From Acetivibrio clariflavus DSM 19732 (GTDB taxonomy: Bacteria; Bacillota; Clostridia; Acetivibrionales; Acetivibrionaceae): a stretch of DNA of 64,000 bases. The position numbers and the translations under genes are program-made. Shown piece after piece: positions 37,228-46,613 of the stretch. The first letter of the stretch is position 1. Each line of letters starts with the position of its first letter. Location of the stretch: assembly GCF_000237085.1 (NCBI RefSeq), contig NC_016627.1:558001-622000 (forward strand). Direction: 5' to 3'. Under the pieces are notes generated by a model. It ran no database searches and was not told the DNA's origin. It saw nothing but the letters and a program-made list of their open reading frames with translations.

Positions 37228-37428
37228 TAAATCATATAAATTATAAGTAATACATTTTGAAGCTCTTCTTATTCTAGTTGTTTTTGGTTTACTTTCTAAA
37301 GTGTTGTCTTTTGCTTTAGTTTTCTTTGCGGTAGATGCGTTTTGTTTGCTGACAGTCTTGTTTTTGCAATTTTTGTTTGTGCATAAACCATCCAGCATTA
37401 ATGAACCGCATATACAGAATTCTGCCAA
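37207..37428 (-). CDS. Small zinc-ribbon-like protein
   Basis: 73 residues. The N-terminus holds a short cysteine motif, CICGSLMLDGLCTNKNC (residues 5-21), followed by a Lys/Thr/Ser-rich tail (about 22-60) that looks disordered. I choose TTG 37428 because GGGAGTG lies 6 bases upstream; the longer ATG frame reads through the binding site. Conserved clostridial type by impression; function unknown. It is convergent with cooS. Confidence 0.65.
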   Translation of the reverse strand: MAEFCICGSLMLDGLCTNKNCKNKTVSKQNASTAKKTKAKDNTLESKPKTTRIRRASKCITYNLYDLKEENSQ

Positions 37429-37718
37429 TATAATCACTCCCTTATTAACTATAAGTATACCACAAATCAAAATCTTTTAGTTATTAATTTGATGTCAAAA
37501 TTATAATCGATATATTTGTAACCATGTGTAAAAAATTAATATAATAATTATTATAATGCATATAAATATGAGGTAGGGAATACTGTTTATGCAAATAATG
37601 CCTTTAGAAAGCTTTTCAAAACCGATAAATTAATATATAATTATAATAATTTAATGCAATTTTTCCGATAAATATTACAGCAGTTTCACTATTATACTTC
37701 AATAGGAGTTAGTGATTC

Positions 37719-38651
37719 ATGTTTAAGAAAAAAATTCTCATAATTGATGATACCGAGTTTATGACAAAGTTAATATCGGATATTCTGACAGCTGCAGATT
37801 ATGATGTAGTTATTGCATCAAACGGCATGGAAGGAATTCAGAAGGTACGGGAAGAAAAGCCCGATCTTGTTTTATTGGATGTAGTTATGCCTGGGATGGA
37901 TGGTTTTGAAGTTTGTAAAATACTAAGAGAAGATGAGAGTAATAATTTAATGCCCATTATTATGTTGACTGCTCAGGATAATGAAGATGATAAACTTACC
38001 GGCCTTGAAATAGGAGCCGATGATTACATTATAAAACCCTTTAACGAAAGAGAACTTTTAAGTCGAGTTCGAAACACTTTAAAGCGTATTGACAGAAATA
38101 GGCGTGCTAATCCTCTCACCGGACTTCAAGGGAATATAGAGATTCAGGCTGAAATTAATCAAAGAATTGCAAAGCGAATGCTTTTTGCAGTTATATATGG
38201 AGATTTGGACAATTTTAAAGCATATAACGATGTTTATGGCTTTGCCAGTGGAGATAGGGCAATTAAGCTTACGGCAGATATAATAATTGACAATGTACAC
38301 AATTATGGAAACCGGGGTGATTTTATCGGACATATTGGTGGTGATGATTTTGTTATTGTCACTACTCCCGATAAAGCAGAATCCATATGTAAAGGAATAA
38401 TAAACGATTTTGATGAAAAGATTAAGTCCCTGTATTGTGATGAGGATATTCAAAGAGGCTACATTGTTACAAGCAATAGACAGGGACAAATTATGAAATT
38501 TCCGATTATATCCATTTCTCTTGCAGTAGTGACAAACGAATTCAGGGAATTAATAAGTCATATACAAATTGCAGAAATTGCAGCTGAAATTAAGAAAAAG
38601 GCGAAATCAATGCCGGGAAGTACATTTGTAAAAGACAGAAGAAAAGTTTAA
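37719..38651 (+). CDS. Response regulator with GGDEF-like output domain
   Basis: 310 residues. Receiver domain (1-120): acidic pair DD near residue 10, phosphoacceptor Asp in LVLLDVVMPG (near residue 54), conserved Lys in YIIKPF. GGDEF-like domain (130-300): the substrate motif GDLDNFKAYND is present and the active loop reads GGDDF instead of GGDEF/GGEEF. The usual RxxD product-inhibition site is absent. It may make c-di-GMP or only bind nucleotide. Its kinase is not adjacent on this strand; a histidine kinase lies 3 kb downstream. Confidence 0.88.
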   Translation: MFKKKILIIDDTEFMTKLISDILTAADYDVVIASNGMEGIQKVREEKPDLVLLDVVMPGMDGFEVCKILREDESNNLMPIIMLTAQDNEDDKLTGLEIGADDYIIKPFNERELLSRVRNTLKRIDRNRRANPLTGLQGNIEIQAEINQRIAKRMLFAVIYGDLDNFKAYNDVYGFASGDRAIKLTADIIIDNVHNYGNRGDFIGHIGGDDFVIVTTPDKAESICKGIINDFDEKIKSLYCDEDIQRGYIVTSNRQGQIMKFPIISISLAVVTNEFRELISHIQIAEIAAEIKKKAKSMPGSTFVKDRRKV

Positions 38652-38711
38652 AGTATTTTAATTTATATTGAAATGAAATTTAAATTTATTATGCAATTGG
38701 GGGATTAAAAA

Positions 38712-39581
38712 TTGGAAAGGTCAGAACTGCTTTTTGAAAGTTACAACATGGCTGTAGAGGAAAGTTATAATAAAATTTTTATGAGCAATAAATCTCATGA
38801 ATTGTTAAATATAGAGGATGAAAGTATAAGACAGCAACTTCAGAAAGATCTTGAAAAATGGGCGCAAACTCCTAATTCAAGTATAGGAGGGATAAGCCCT
38901 AGAGAGTATTTTGATTCAGTAACTGAATTGGAACAGCTCATTGAATTGTTTAAGATGGCAGCAGTGTTATGTGACAATGATATACCGGACCCGCTTTTAG
39001 ACAAATTACATACTTATAACGACGATGCTGTAAACAGCTTATTGAATTTGGCATCGGACGATAAATATCTTTATGATGATGACGAGCAAATAATATCGTT
39101 GATGGCCATCAGGACAATTGGGAAATGGAAGGCTTTAAGTGCATTAGAAGCATTAATCAAGCTGATGTTTGAAGTTAGTGAAGATAATGAAATAATAATT
39201 GAAGAAATATTAAATTCCTTAATTGAAATAGGCCAAAGTGCTGCAAGCCGGATTATGGAGATATTAAATGAGAGCAGCAATATTGGGAATTTGGAAGAAT
39301 ATCTGTTGGATACTTTGGTGAAGATAGGCGTTAAAGTAAAAGAAAGAAGTTTGTACGATTTGATTTACAGGACAATAAAGAACACATTTATAAAGATGGA
39401 AAATAAACTTTTTGGTGCCATATGCCTCGGAAATTTTGGGGATGGCAGGGCAATACCTGTTCTTCGCGGTTATATCGAAAAGAACAGAAATACTATAGAT
39501 TATGAGACTTTTTTGGAGATAAAATCTTCTATTTACCGTTTAGGCGGCAACATTGATGACATTGATGTGCATTTTGTTTAG
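38712..39581 (+). CDS. HEAT-repeat protein
   Basis: 289 residues, acidic and helical. The C-terminal two thirds contain HEAT-like repeats, for example SLMAIRTIGKWKALSALEAL, NSLIEIGQSAASRIMEIL and GAICLGNFGDGRAIPVLRGY. Such proteins act as protein-binding scaffolds. The N-terminal 75 residues include SPREYF and show no known domain. TTG 38712 follows a GGGGG-rich site. It begins 60 bases after the REC-GGDEF gene and is probably co-transcribed with it. Confidence 0.75.
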   Translation: MERSELLFESYNMAVEESYNKIFMSNKSHELLNIEDESIRQQLQKDLEKWAQTPNSSIGGISPREYFDSVTELEQLIELFKMAAVLCDNDIPDPLLDKLHTYNDDAVNSLLNLASDDKYLYDDDEQIISLMAIRTIGKWKALSALEALIKLMFEVSEDNEIIIEEILNSLIEIGQSAASRIMEILNESSNIGNLEEYLLDTLVKIGVKVKERSLYDLIYRTIKNTFIKMENKLFGAICLGNFGDGRAIPVLRGYIEKNRNTIDYETFLEIKSSIYRLGGNIDDIDVHFV

Positions 39582-39583
39582 AG

Positions 39584-39817
39584 TCAAAAAACTCCAGCTT
39601 TCAAGCTGAGAAGGAAAGCTGGAGAGTTCATAAGAGCATCACTTCTGACTAATACCTTCAAAACATACACTTTTCCGTTCTTAACCGGACATCTTGTAAC
39701 ATATATTAATAACGTAGTACAAGATTGAACAGCATTTGTACCTAGCGAGAAATTACTGAATTGGATTGTTGCAAAATTGGTTTTATGGTTCTCGGAGGAC
39801 CATATTGCATAGGTCAT
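39584..39817 (-). CDS. Doubtful small ORF whose 3' end lies in a terminator
   Basis: A 77-codon frame. The middle part (IYVTRCPVKNGKVYVLKVLV) looks like beta-strand protein, but the proposed ATG lies inside a hairpin (39811-39834) and has no Shine-Dalgarno site. The last codons are encoded by the terminator at 39592-39627. It may be the remnant of a gene. Low confidence. Confidence 0.3.
   Translation of the reverse strand: MTYAIWSSENHKTNFATIQFSNFSLGTNAVQSCTTLLIYVTRCPVKNGKVYVLKVLVRSDALMNSPAFLLSLKAGVF
39586..39628 (-). terminator. Minus-strand intrinsic terminator downstream of the HEAT gene
   Basis: On the minus strand, CTCCAGCTTTC pairs with GAAAGCTGGAG and is followed by TTTTTT. No T run follows on the plus strand, so it acts on leftward transcription, although no confident minus-strand gene ends here. 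Confidence 0.65.
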
Positions 39818-39863
39818 TTACTTAAAAATGACCTCATGAAAATTACAGGGAGGATTTGCCGCT

Positions 39864-41507
39864 ATGAGGCTTAAGAAAGTCACCGTAGAATTTGCAGCAG
39901 TGTTAATATGCTTTAACATAGTTTTTAACGGCTGTGACTTTAAAAAAGAACAGGATTTGGCTATAAAAGAAATAACTTTAAGTATTGACGGAGAGCCGGA
40001 AGTGCTTGACCCTCAACTTGTTGGCGATGTTCATTCCATGAGAATTATAAATGCAGTTTTTGAAGGCTTGTGCCGGAATGACGAGAATGGAATACCTATG
40101 CCGGGAATGGCAAAATCCTGGGATGTCAGTGAAGATAAGCTTACATACACGTTTCATTTAAGAGAAGCATTATGGGCAGATGGCTCACAAGTTACTGCAA
40201 TGGACTTTAAAGAGGCTTGGCTTAGGGCCTTAAATCCTAATGCCAAAGAACAACAGCCTTCTCCATTGGGGTATCTCCTTATGTGTATAGAAGGTGCCGA
40301 AAGTTATTTCAATGGTGAAGGGAGCAGAAAGGATGTTGCCATTGAGGTTAAGGACGAAAAAACGTTGGTTGTAAAACTGAAGCAACCTACACCGTATTTT
40401 CTGCAAATTGTATGCAATAGTGTAGCTATGCCGATAAATGGGAAATTTTATGTAAAGGAACAATTGGCAAATGATATTGGCGAGTATGGTGCAAAAGCCC
40501 AAAATATTTTAGGCAATGGTCCTTTTATTGTAAAGGAATGGAAGCACAATAAATACATAGCCCTTGAAAAGAATCCGAATTATTGGAATGCAGAAAATAT
40601 AAAAATTGATAGAATAATTTTTAAGATTATCACGGATAATCCATCCGCTATTGCAGCTTTTGAAAAAGGAGAGCTTGACATTGCGGAAATTTCTCAGGCT
40701 AATCAAATTGAGGAACTTAAAGCAAAAGGATTTAGGATTGAAGATTATAATACAGGAAAAACACAATATATTTTGTTTAATATGGAGGATAAGTACCTTA
40801 AAAATATAAATTTAAGGAAAGCTTTAACTTATGGCATTGAGCGGGACAATCTTGTAAATAATGTGGTTAAGAATGGCTCAAAAGGAGCTTATGCTTTTGT
40901 AAATCCCGTTGTAAGAGGTGTGGAAAAATCTTTCCGGGAAGAGACAGGCGATCTTGTCACTGGCTTTAATGTATCGGAAGCTGAGAGCTTTGCATTAAAA
41001 TCTCTTGTGGAGCTTAAACTTTCGGATTTGCCTAAATTGACCCTGTTGATAGACGATTCGGAGATTTCTAAAAGGGATGCTCAAGCTATCCGGGAAATGT
41101 GGAGAAAAAACGTTGGTATTGAGGTAGAAATAGAGGCATTGCCTTTAGAAAGTGTCAAGGAAAGATTGTTACAAAAAGAATATCAGATGGTTCTTTTAAG
41201 ATGGGCTGGTGATTGCAATGATCCGATTTTGTTCCTGGAGATATTTGAAATAGGAAACAGCTTTAATGCAGCAGGTTTTAATATTTCCGAATATGACCAG
41301 TTGATAAATAAAGCCAGAAAAGAAGTTGATGAGAAAAAAAGAATGAATTTGCTCAGAGAGGCAGAAGAATTACTATTTAATTATATGCCTATATGTCCTT
41401 TATACTATGTATACGACAGTTATGCTATAAAACATGAAATAAAAGGTTTTGTCAGAGGAAGCAGTGCAATTCAGGATATGGACTTGTACTGGACTTATTT
41501 GGAGTGA
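39864..41507 (+). CDS. Oligopeptide-binding lipoprotein (solute-binding protein family 5)
   Basis: 547 residues. Lipoprotein signal peptide with lipobox FNGC (cysteine near residue 24). The mature sequence is a family 5 solute-binding protein (OppA/DppE type); the segments GEPEVLDPQLVGDVHSMRII, GLCRNDENGIPMPGMAKSWD and NGPFIVKEWKHNKYIALEKN are typical. No permease or ATPase is adjacent, so it is an orphan that may serve a distant transporter or signal sensing. A 9-bp hairpin (39811-39834) lies in the upstream region. It is convergent with a histidine kinase gene. Confidence 0.92.
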   Translation: MRLKKVTVEFAAVLICFNIVFNGCDFKKEQDLAIKEITLSIDGEPEVLDPQLVGDVHSMRIINAVFEGLCRNDENGIPMPGMAKSWDVSEDKLTYTFHLREALWADGSQVTAMDFKEAWLRALNPNAKEQQPSPLGYLLMCIEGAESYFNGEGSRKDVAIEVKDEKTLVVKLKQPTPYFLQIVCNSVAMPINGKFYVKEQLANDIGEYGAKAQNILGNGPFIVKEWKHNKYIALEKNPNYWNAENIKIDRIIFKIITDNPSAIAAFEKGELDIAEISQANQIEELKAKGFRIEDYNTGKTQYILFNMEDKYLKNINLRKALTYGIERDNLVNNVVKNGSKGAYAFVNPVVRGVEKSFREETGDLVTGFNVSEAESFALKSLVELKLSDLPKLTLLIDDSEISKRDAQAIREMWRKNVGIEVEIEALPLESVKERLLQKEYQMVLLRWAGDCNDPILFLEIFEIGNSFNAAGFNISEYDQLINKARKEVDEKKRMNLLREAEELLFNYMPICPLYYVYDSYAIKHEIKGFVRGSSAIQDMDLYWTYLE

Positions 41508-41554
41508 AAAACAAAGGTTGCGATTTATTGGCAGGAGCATATCTCAGGCTGCCT

Positions 41555-43261
41555 TTATGAAGGAATAAATATTATGAGGTCTGTTCCTTTACCGGGTGCT
41601 GATTGTATATCAAATCTTCCTTTTAAAAATTCTACACGTTCTTTAAGTAACGATAATCCAAAACCGGCATTTATTGCTTTTTGCTTATCTGCATTGGTTT
41701 TTACATCAAAACCCATTCCATCATCAGTTACTTGAATTGATATACCGGTTTCATATATTCTTAAATCAACTGTAACCATACTTGCTTTAGCGAATTTGTG
41801 AATGTGAGTAAGTGTTTCCACTACCATTCTGTATAGAGAGTATACAATATGATGTTCCAGTTTGGAATCGTCACCGGAAAACATGAAATTGACTTTCAGG
41901 CCGGTATTTTCTTCAAAAAAGCGCAACCTGTTTTCAAGGGCTTTTGCAAGCCCGTTATCAAGGTTAGATGCCTTCATGTCATAAAGAATACTGCGTATCT
42001 CTTTTGAAGTAAAATCAATGCTTTCAGCTAACAAATCAAGTTCATGGAGTCCCTTTTCAATCATGTTATCTGTAATATATTTTCGAGCAAGTTCAAGTTT
42101 AAATGAGAAATTTGCCATAGCTTGAGCAGGACCATCGTGTAATTCCCTCACAATACGCTTTCTTTCTTCTTCCTGAGCTTTTTGAATTCTTTGGATTAAT
42201 GTATCTAATGCCATATTTTGATTTTTCAGACCTTCAAGAAGATGTTGCATGTCGTTGTACATTAAAATGTTTTCAAGCATTATTCCGGTCCGGTCCGCAA
42301 GTAAAGTCATTATAAGCTCATCCATGTAAGTATAGGGAATAATGCTGCTCATACCGGAAGGATCTTTATAATCTATTTTTTGATTCGGATTTTCTTTTTT
42401 GTTAATAAGCTGAATTACACCTAAAACGTTGTTTTCATGGTTTTTCATAGGTATTGTGAGAACGGATTTGGTTATGTATCCTGAACTTAGATCGAAGTAG
42501 TTGTTATAGTGGTATTCAGAGTCGGCATTCAATGTACAGACGTCATCAATTCTTATAGGTTTTCCTGTTATAACCGAATAGCCCAAAACACTGTCTTGGG
42601 TTATTGTGGAAGTATGAACATCAAGATCAATGTCTATGCTCATGTTTTTTGAGATTATGAATTTAAGCAGTTTATCGTCATAGTTGTCATCTTTTATTGT
42701 GGTCCAATTGTAAGAGTTTTTGTCTATTACAAGATATAATATAGCAGCATCGGAAGAGGTTAGTCTAATGCTGCTTGTTATGACTGTTTCTAAAAGATTA
42801 AAAGTATTATTTTCCAAAGAAATAGCTTTATCTACTTCATAGAACTCACTAAAGCAATATTTTAATGACAGGAAGTTTTCCCTGATATTTATTTCGTTTT
42901 TAAGCTTGTTCAGAAGAAATTGTTTGTTGAATTCAATGACATTGACAAAATCGAAGACATTGTCAAAATAGCCTATAGACCTTTGCTCTTCATGGTAAAA
43001 GCTCATCAGTATATATTCGGAATATTCCAATCGATTATTTAAGTAATTATTAATCTCATTTAAAAAAGGATATTCAATAAACAATATTATAGGATGTACA
43101 TCTGCGTTGCTGGTATGAGAAGGAAAGCTTTCAATATTTTTAACAAAATCGTTAACGTTGGTAAATATATTGATTTTACAAAACGCATTTTTTAGAAAAT
43201 AAATAAAATCGTCATAAATACTGACTTGGCTTCCGAGATAAAATGCATTTTTATTTAGCAT
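41555..43261 (-). CDS. Sensor histidine kinase, GAF + HisKA_3, with degenerate N box
   Basis: 568 residues, no clear transmembrane segment. Residues 1-135 resemble a degenerate receiver domain; about 150-330 a GAF domain; about 345-430 the NarL-type dimerisation domain with phosphoacceptor His375 in VRELHDGPAQ; about 455-568 the ATPase domain. The G boxes (DDGMGFD, GFGLSLLKERV) are good, but the N box reads ETLTHIHKFAKA, so the usual Mg-binding Asn is replaced by His. ATG 43261 has AAGGAG upstream. No NarL-type response regulator is adjacent. Confidence 0.87.
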   Translation of the reverse strand: MLNKNAFYLGSQVSIYDDFIYFLKNAFCKINIFTNVNDFVKNIESFPSHTSNADVHPIILFIEYPFLNEINNYLNNRLEYSEYILMSFYHEEQRSIGYFDNVFDFVNVIEFNKQFLLNKLKNEINIRENFLSLKYCFSEFYEVDKAISLENNTFNLLETVITSSIRLTSSDAAILYLVIDKNSYNWTTIKDDNYDDKLLKFIISKNMSIDIDLDVHTSTITQDSVLGYSVITGKPIRIDDVCTLNADSEYHYNNYFDLSSGYITKSVLTIPMKNHENNVLGVIQLINKKENPNQKIDYKDPSGMSSIIPYTYMDELIMTLLADRTGIMLENILMYNDMQHLLEGLKNQNMALDTLIQRIQKAQEEERKRIVRELHDGPAQAMANFSFKLELARKYITDNMIEKGLHELDLLAESIDFTSKEIRSILYDMKASNLDNGLAKALENRLRFFEENTGLKVNFMFSGDDSKLEHHIVYSLYRMVVETLTHIHKFAKASMVTVDLRIYETGISIQVTDDGMGFDVKTNADKQKAINAGFGLSLLKERVEFLKGRFDIQSAPGKGTDLIIFIPS

Positions 43262-43583
43262 AGCAGGACTCCTTATTTTTTGGATTAGTTTTTCAAATTA
43301 TAAAGAAAATGCAAACGATAAAAGAGCTATATATTGTAAGATGCAATACATAAAACAAGATTGTTTAGGAAAATTTGAAAATGCGAGTTAAACCAATATA
43401 GGATATAAATATATTATACTATAAAACATAAGATATTTCAATTTTTCATTTTGATGAGGATATTTATAAGCGATGTTAAACTTCAATACTATTTGAAATT
43501 TTGACAATAGAAAAGAGTCTATAATATAATTAAAATTGGAAAGGAATATGTGCCTTATTATAGGCGATTTAGGGGGAAATAGC

Positions 43584-44039
43584 ATGAAAATATGCCCTAA
43601 ATGCAATACCGGAAACAGTGATAATGCTTTAAAGTGCAAAGAGTGTGAAGCGTATATTGGAAAAATAGAAGTAACTGAAAGCTCAAAAATAGTTGATGAA
43701 TTTAATATGAAAGAAAAGAGAAGGGAAAAAATAAAGCAAATTGCAAAAATTATATGTATTGCGTTTATAATTGCAAGTTATGTTTTATTTTTTATTGTAG
43801 CATTTTCAAAAGAGGATTTTTTCATAGTTTTGTTTTCTTCAATCCTTTGTGTAATTATAGGATATTTAAATATTTTCCATCCGGAAATTTTGTTCAGGTT
43901 AAAATATTTTACTGTAATTGATAATATTGACGATGTGGAACCTTCAGATATATATCTGCTTTCCAGCAAATTAGCCGGAGTATTGCTTTTACTGATAGGA
44001 ACGGTTATAGTGTACGTCTATGCATTTTTCCCTCTATAG
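43584..44039 (+). CDS. Zinc-ribbon two-pass membrane protein
   Basis: 151 residues. An N-terminal zinc ribbon (CPKCNTGNSDNALKCKEC, residues 4-21), a charged linker, two adjacent hydrophobic segments (about 64-105), a short soluble stretch and a last membrane segment (about 128-148). ATG 43584 follows AGGGGGA; a longer upstream frame includes that site. Function unknown. It resembles the other zinc-ribbon membrane proteins of this window in layout but not in length. Confidence 0.75.
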   Translation: MKICPKCNTGNSDNALKCKECEAYIGKIEVTESSKIVDEFNMKEKRREKIKQIAKIICIAFIIASYVLFFIVAFSKEDFFIVLFSSILCVIIGYLNIFHPEILFRLKYFTVIDNIDDVEPSDIYLLSSKLAGVLLLLIGTVIVYVYAFFPL

Positions 44040-44160
44040 GTTTGAACAGTATATATTTTAGCTCCAAAAAATTTCGCGAAAACTGTTAGGGTTTGTTTGC
44101 ATATGGCCAAACTGTATTTGAATATGTTAATTGTAGATTCAAATACAGGGGGAAACATCA

Positions 44161-44880
44161 ATGATTTTGATATTGAAAAAGGAAAAAATTATTATTGCGA
44201 CAGTTATTCTTATAGCGATTGTTTTAACAGCGTATATTTTTAAGGTAATTGATTTTCCGGCGATAAAAGCAACTAATAATGAGGTGAAAAATAAAATTGT
44301 GGTATTAGATGCCGGGCATGGAGGAGAAGACCCCGGGGCAGTGAGTGACTTCAGCGGGATAAGAGAAAAGGAAATAAATCTTTATATTGCCCAAAAAGTA
44401 AAGGAATTACTGAAAGCTGAGAACTTTACTGTTATTATGACAAGGGAAGATGACACCCTTAAATACACAGAAGGAACAAAAAAAGTTACTGAGAAAAGAA
44501 GACAGGATTTAATAAATAGAAAGAAAATAATGGATGAGTCCGGGGCAGAACTTGTAGTAAGCATCCATTTAAACAAATTCCCGCAGGAACAATATTATGG
44601 AGCACAGGTATTCTATCCGCCCAATTCACCGGAAAGCAAAACAGCAGCTGAATTGATACAAAAATCTTTGAAAGAAATTGTAGATCCGGAGAATAAAAGA
44701 GTGGCAATGCTAAAAAAAGCAGAAATTATAATACTGAAAAACTTAAAGACTCCAACGGTAATTGTTGAGTGCGGGTTCTTATCAAATCCACAGGAGGAAA
44801 AGAAGCTTGCGACTGTTGAATATCAGGATAAACTTGCTTTAGCCATAAAAGAAGGTATAATGAAATATTATGAAAATTAA
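44161..44880 (+). CDS. cwlD: Germination-specific N-acetylmuramoyl-L-alanine amidase CwlD
   Basis: 239 residues, the usual CwlD length. N-terminal membrane anchor (about 8-28), then an amidase_3 domain with zinc ligands in VLDAGHGGEDPG, the Glu of GIREKEINL, and VSIHLNKF; the catalytic Glu lies in TVIVECGFLSN. CwlD removes peptide side chains so that muramic-delta-lactam can form in spore cortex. ATG 44161 follows GGGGG. A terminator follows it. Confidence 0.93.
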   Translation: MILILKKEKIIIATVILIAIVLTAYIFKVIDFPAIKATNNEVKNKIVVLDAGHGGEDPGAVSDFSGIREKEINLYIAQKVKELLKAENFTVIMTREDDTLKYTEGTKKVTEKRRQDLINRKKIMDESGAELVVSIHLNKFPQEQYYGAQVFYPPNSPESKTAAELIQKSLKEIVDPENKRVAMLKKAEIIILKNLKTPTVIVECGFLSNPQEEKKLATVEYQDKLALAIKEGIMKYYEN

Positions 44881-44896
44881 AAAGAAATGTAAGCAG

Positions 44897-44930
44897 AACT
44901 CATTGCTTTAATAAGGCAGTGAGTTTTTTT
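44897..44930 (+). terminator. Intrinsic terminator after cwlD
   Basis: AACTCATTGC (44897-44906) pairs with GCAGTGAGTT (44916-44925), one wobble, followed by a T run. Confidence 0.88.
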
Positions 44931-45026
44931 ATTTGAACCAGAATTTGGAGTGTTTTCAAAGCTGGATATGGGATTGAAAATGGTATACAATTATAATATA
45001 TTATGTAAACTAAGGAGGATGTTTTA

Positions 45027-46538
45027 ATGCCAAAGAAAAAAGTATCTGTCTTTTTAGCAGCAATACTTGGAATACTGTTGCTTACGGAGGTATATGTATA
45101 TGCTGGGGAAAATAAAGTGGAAATTGTTGTAGACAACGTTTCCACAGGCATTAGTGTGAAAACTGTTTCAAAGAATAATATAACAATGATACCGGCAAAA
45201 GAATTGGCTGAGTCCATTAGGGGAAATTTTACTTATGATTATAACTCAATGACAGGCATAATAACCTACAAAGAAAGTGAAATCAGATTCAGGTTGGATA
45301 ATGATATTGTCATGTTCAACGGAAAATATATTAAAGCACCAGCGCCTATGAGCATTGAAGACTATAGATTTATAGTTCCTCTGGAATTTTGCTGTGAAGA
45401 GCTTGGAATCCATTGCTATATGGATTACAAAAAGAATTTACTTTATATATATACGCAAAACAGTGGCGATCTGATATATAATGTTATGTCAGGAGATTCG
45501 CTTTGGCTTATATCTCAAAAGTTTGGTACGACTATAGACAAAATAAAGCAATTGAATGGTCTTACAAGCGATATAATATATGTGAATCAGAAGCTTATTA
45601 TAAAACGGCTTGACCCAATAGATAACAGTTTTGTTTCCTATACTTCAAACAATGCTACATTAAGCAGCGGTACAAGTTTAAGTGTGCCTCCTGTAGGTTA
45701 TCTTAAGGCATGGACAGAGGTAAAGGTAATTGGTAAAAATGGAGACTGGTATAAGGTTAAAACGGCAAATGGAACAGGATACATTCACAAAAGTGTAACT
45801 TACATAAAACAGGATATTTGGGATGACAGACCCAATAGCAAATATTTTGAGAACAAAATAAATGTAGATACATCAAAGAGCTATATAACATACAAAAACT
45901 ATGTTGTTCAAAAGGGTGATACCTTGTGGACTATAGGCGAGAAGATGGGAATAACCGATTATGAACTGGCCTCAGCCAATAATATTTCACGGGAGGCAAT
46001 ACTTTATATAGGAGATGTGTTGAAAATTCCTGTCCACAATATTCCTGTAAAAGACAAGGTTATACCGACATCCGGTGAAATATTGGATTGGTTTGCTGAA
46101 GCACAATATGTATTTCCGATTGGAAGTGTCGGAAAAGTAATTGATATTGCTACAGGGAAAAGTTTTATGATAAAGAGAACTATGGGTTCAGGACATGCTG
46201 ATTGCGAGACACTTACCGCTTCCGACACTAAAGTAATGAAAGAAATATTCGGCGGTTATTGGAACTGGAATAGAAGGCCTTTTATTCTGGAGTTTAACGG
46301 AAGGCGTCTGGCTGTATCCATTGCGGGTATGCCTCATGCCGGAGTTGATGGATTACCCTTTATGCAGAATGTTGCCAATAGAAGTGATAATTACGGTTAT
46401 GGCCCTAATTACGATACAATAGCAAACGGTATGGACGGGCATTTTGACTTATATTTCCTCAATTGCCAAAGGCACAAGGATAATAAAATAGATGCTTTGC
46501 ACCAGCAAAATGTACTGATAGCCGGAGGTTTGAGGTAA
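45027..46538 (+). CDS. Secreted LysM / copper-amine-oxidase-N domain protein
   Basis: 503 residues. Signal peptide (to about residue 26, YVYA), a copper-amine-oxidase N-terminal-like domain (about 30-150), LysM 1 (about 150-195, YNVMSGDSLWLISQKFGT), an SH3-like domain (about 212-265), LysM 2 (about 290-336, YVVQKGDTLWTIGEKMG), and a C-terminal domain of about 150 residues with His-rich segments (GSGHADCETL, GMPHAGVDG) of unknown fold. It should bind peptidoglycan outside the membrane. The cwlD neighbour suggests spore cortex or wall function. AAGGAGG precedes ATG 45027. Confidence 0.85.
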   Translation: MPKKKVSVFLAAILGILLLTEVYVYAGENKVEIVVDNVSTGISVKTVSKNNITMIPAKELAESIRGNFTYDYNSMTGIITYKESEIRFRLDNDIVMFNGKYIKAPAPMSIEDYRFIVPLEFCCEELGIHCYMDYKKNLLYIYTQNSGDLIYNVMSGDSLWLISQKFGTTIDKIKQLNGLTSDIIYVNQKLIIKRLDPIDNSFVSYTSNNATLSSGTSLSVPPVGYLKAWTEVKVIGKNGDWYKVKTANGTGYIHKSVTYIKQDIWDDRPNSKYFENKINVDTSKSYITYKNYVVQKGDTLWTIGEKMGITDYELASANNISREAILYIGDVLKIPVHNIPVKDKVIPTSGEILDWFAEAQYVFPIGSVGKVIDIATGKSFMIKRTMGSGHADCETLTASDTKVMKEIFGGYWNWNRRPFILEFNGRRLAVSIAGMPHAGVDGLPFMQNVANRSDNYGYGPNYDTIANGMDGHFDLYFLNCQRHKDNKIDALHQQNVLIAGGLR

Positions 46539-46552
46539 TAAGTATAAAGATT

Positions 46553-46592
46553 AAAAACCGTAATTTCCAGTTTGGGGAAATTACGGTTTTTA
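46553..46592 (+). terminator. Intrinsic terminator after the LysM gene
   Basis: AAAAACCGTAATTTCC (46553-46568) pairs exactly with GGAAATTACGGTTTTT (46576-46591). Confidence 0.9.
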
Positions 46593-46613
46593 TGTTAAAT
46601 TTGATTGATGTTT

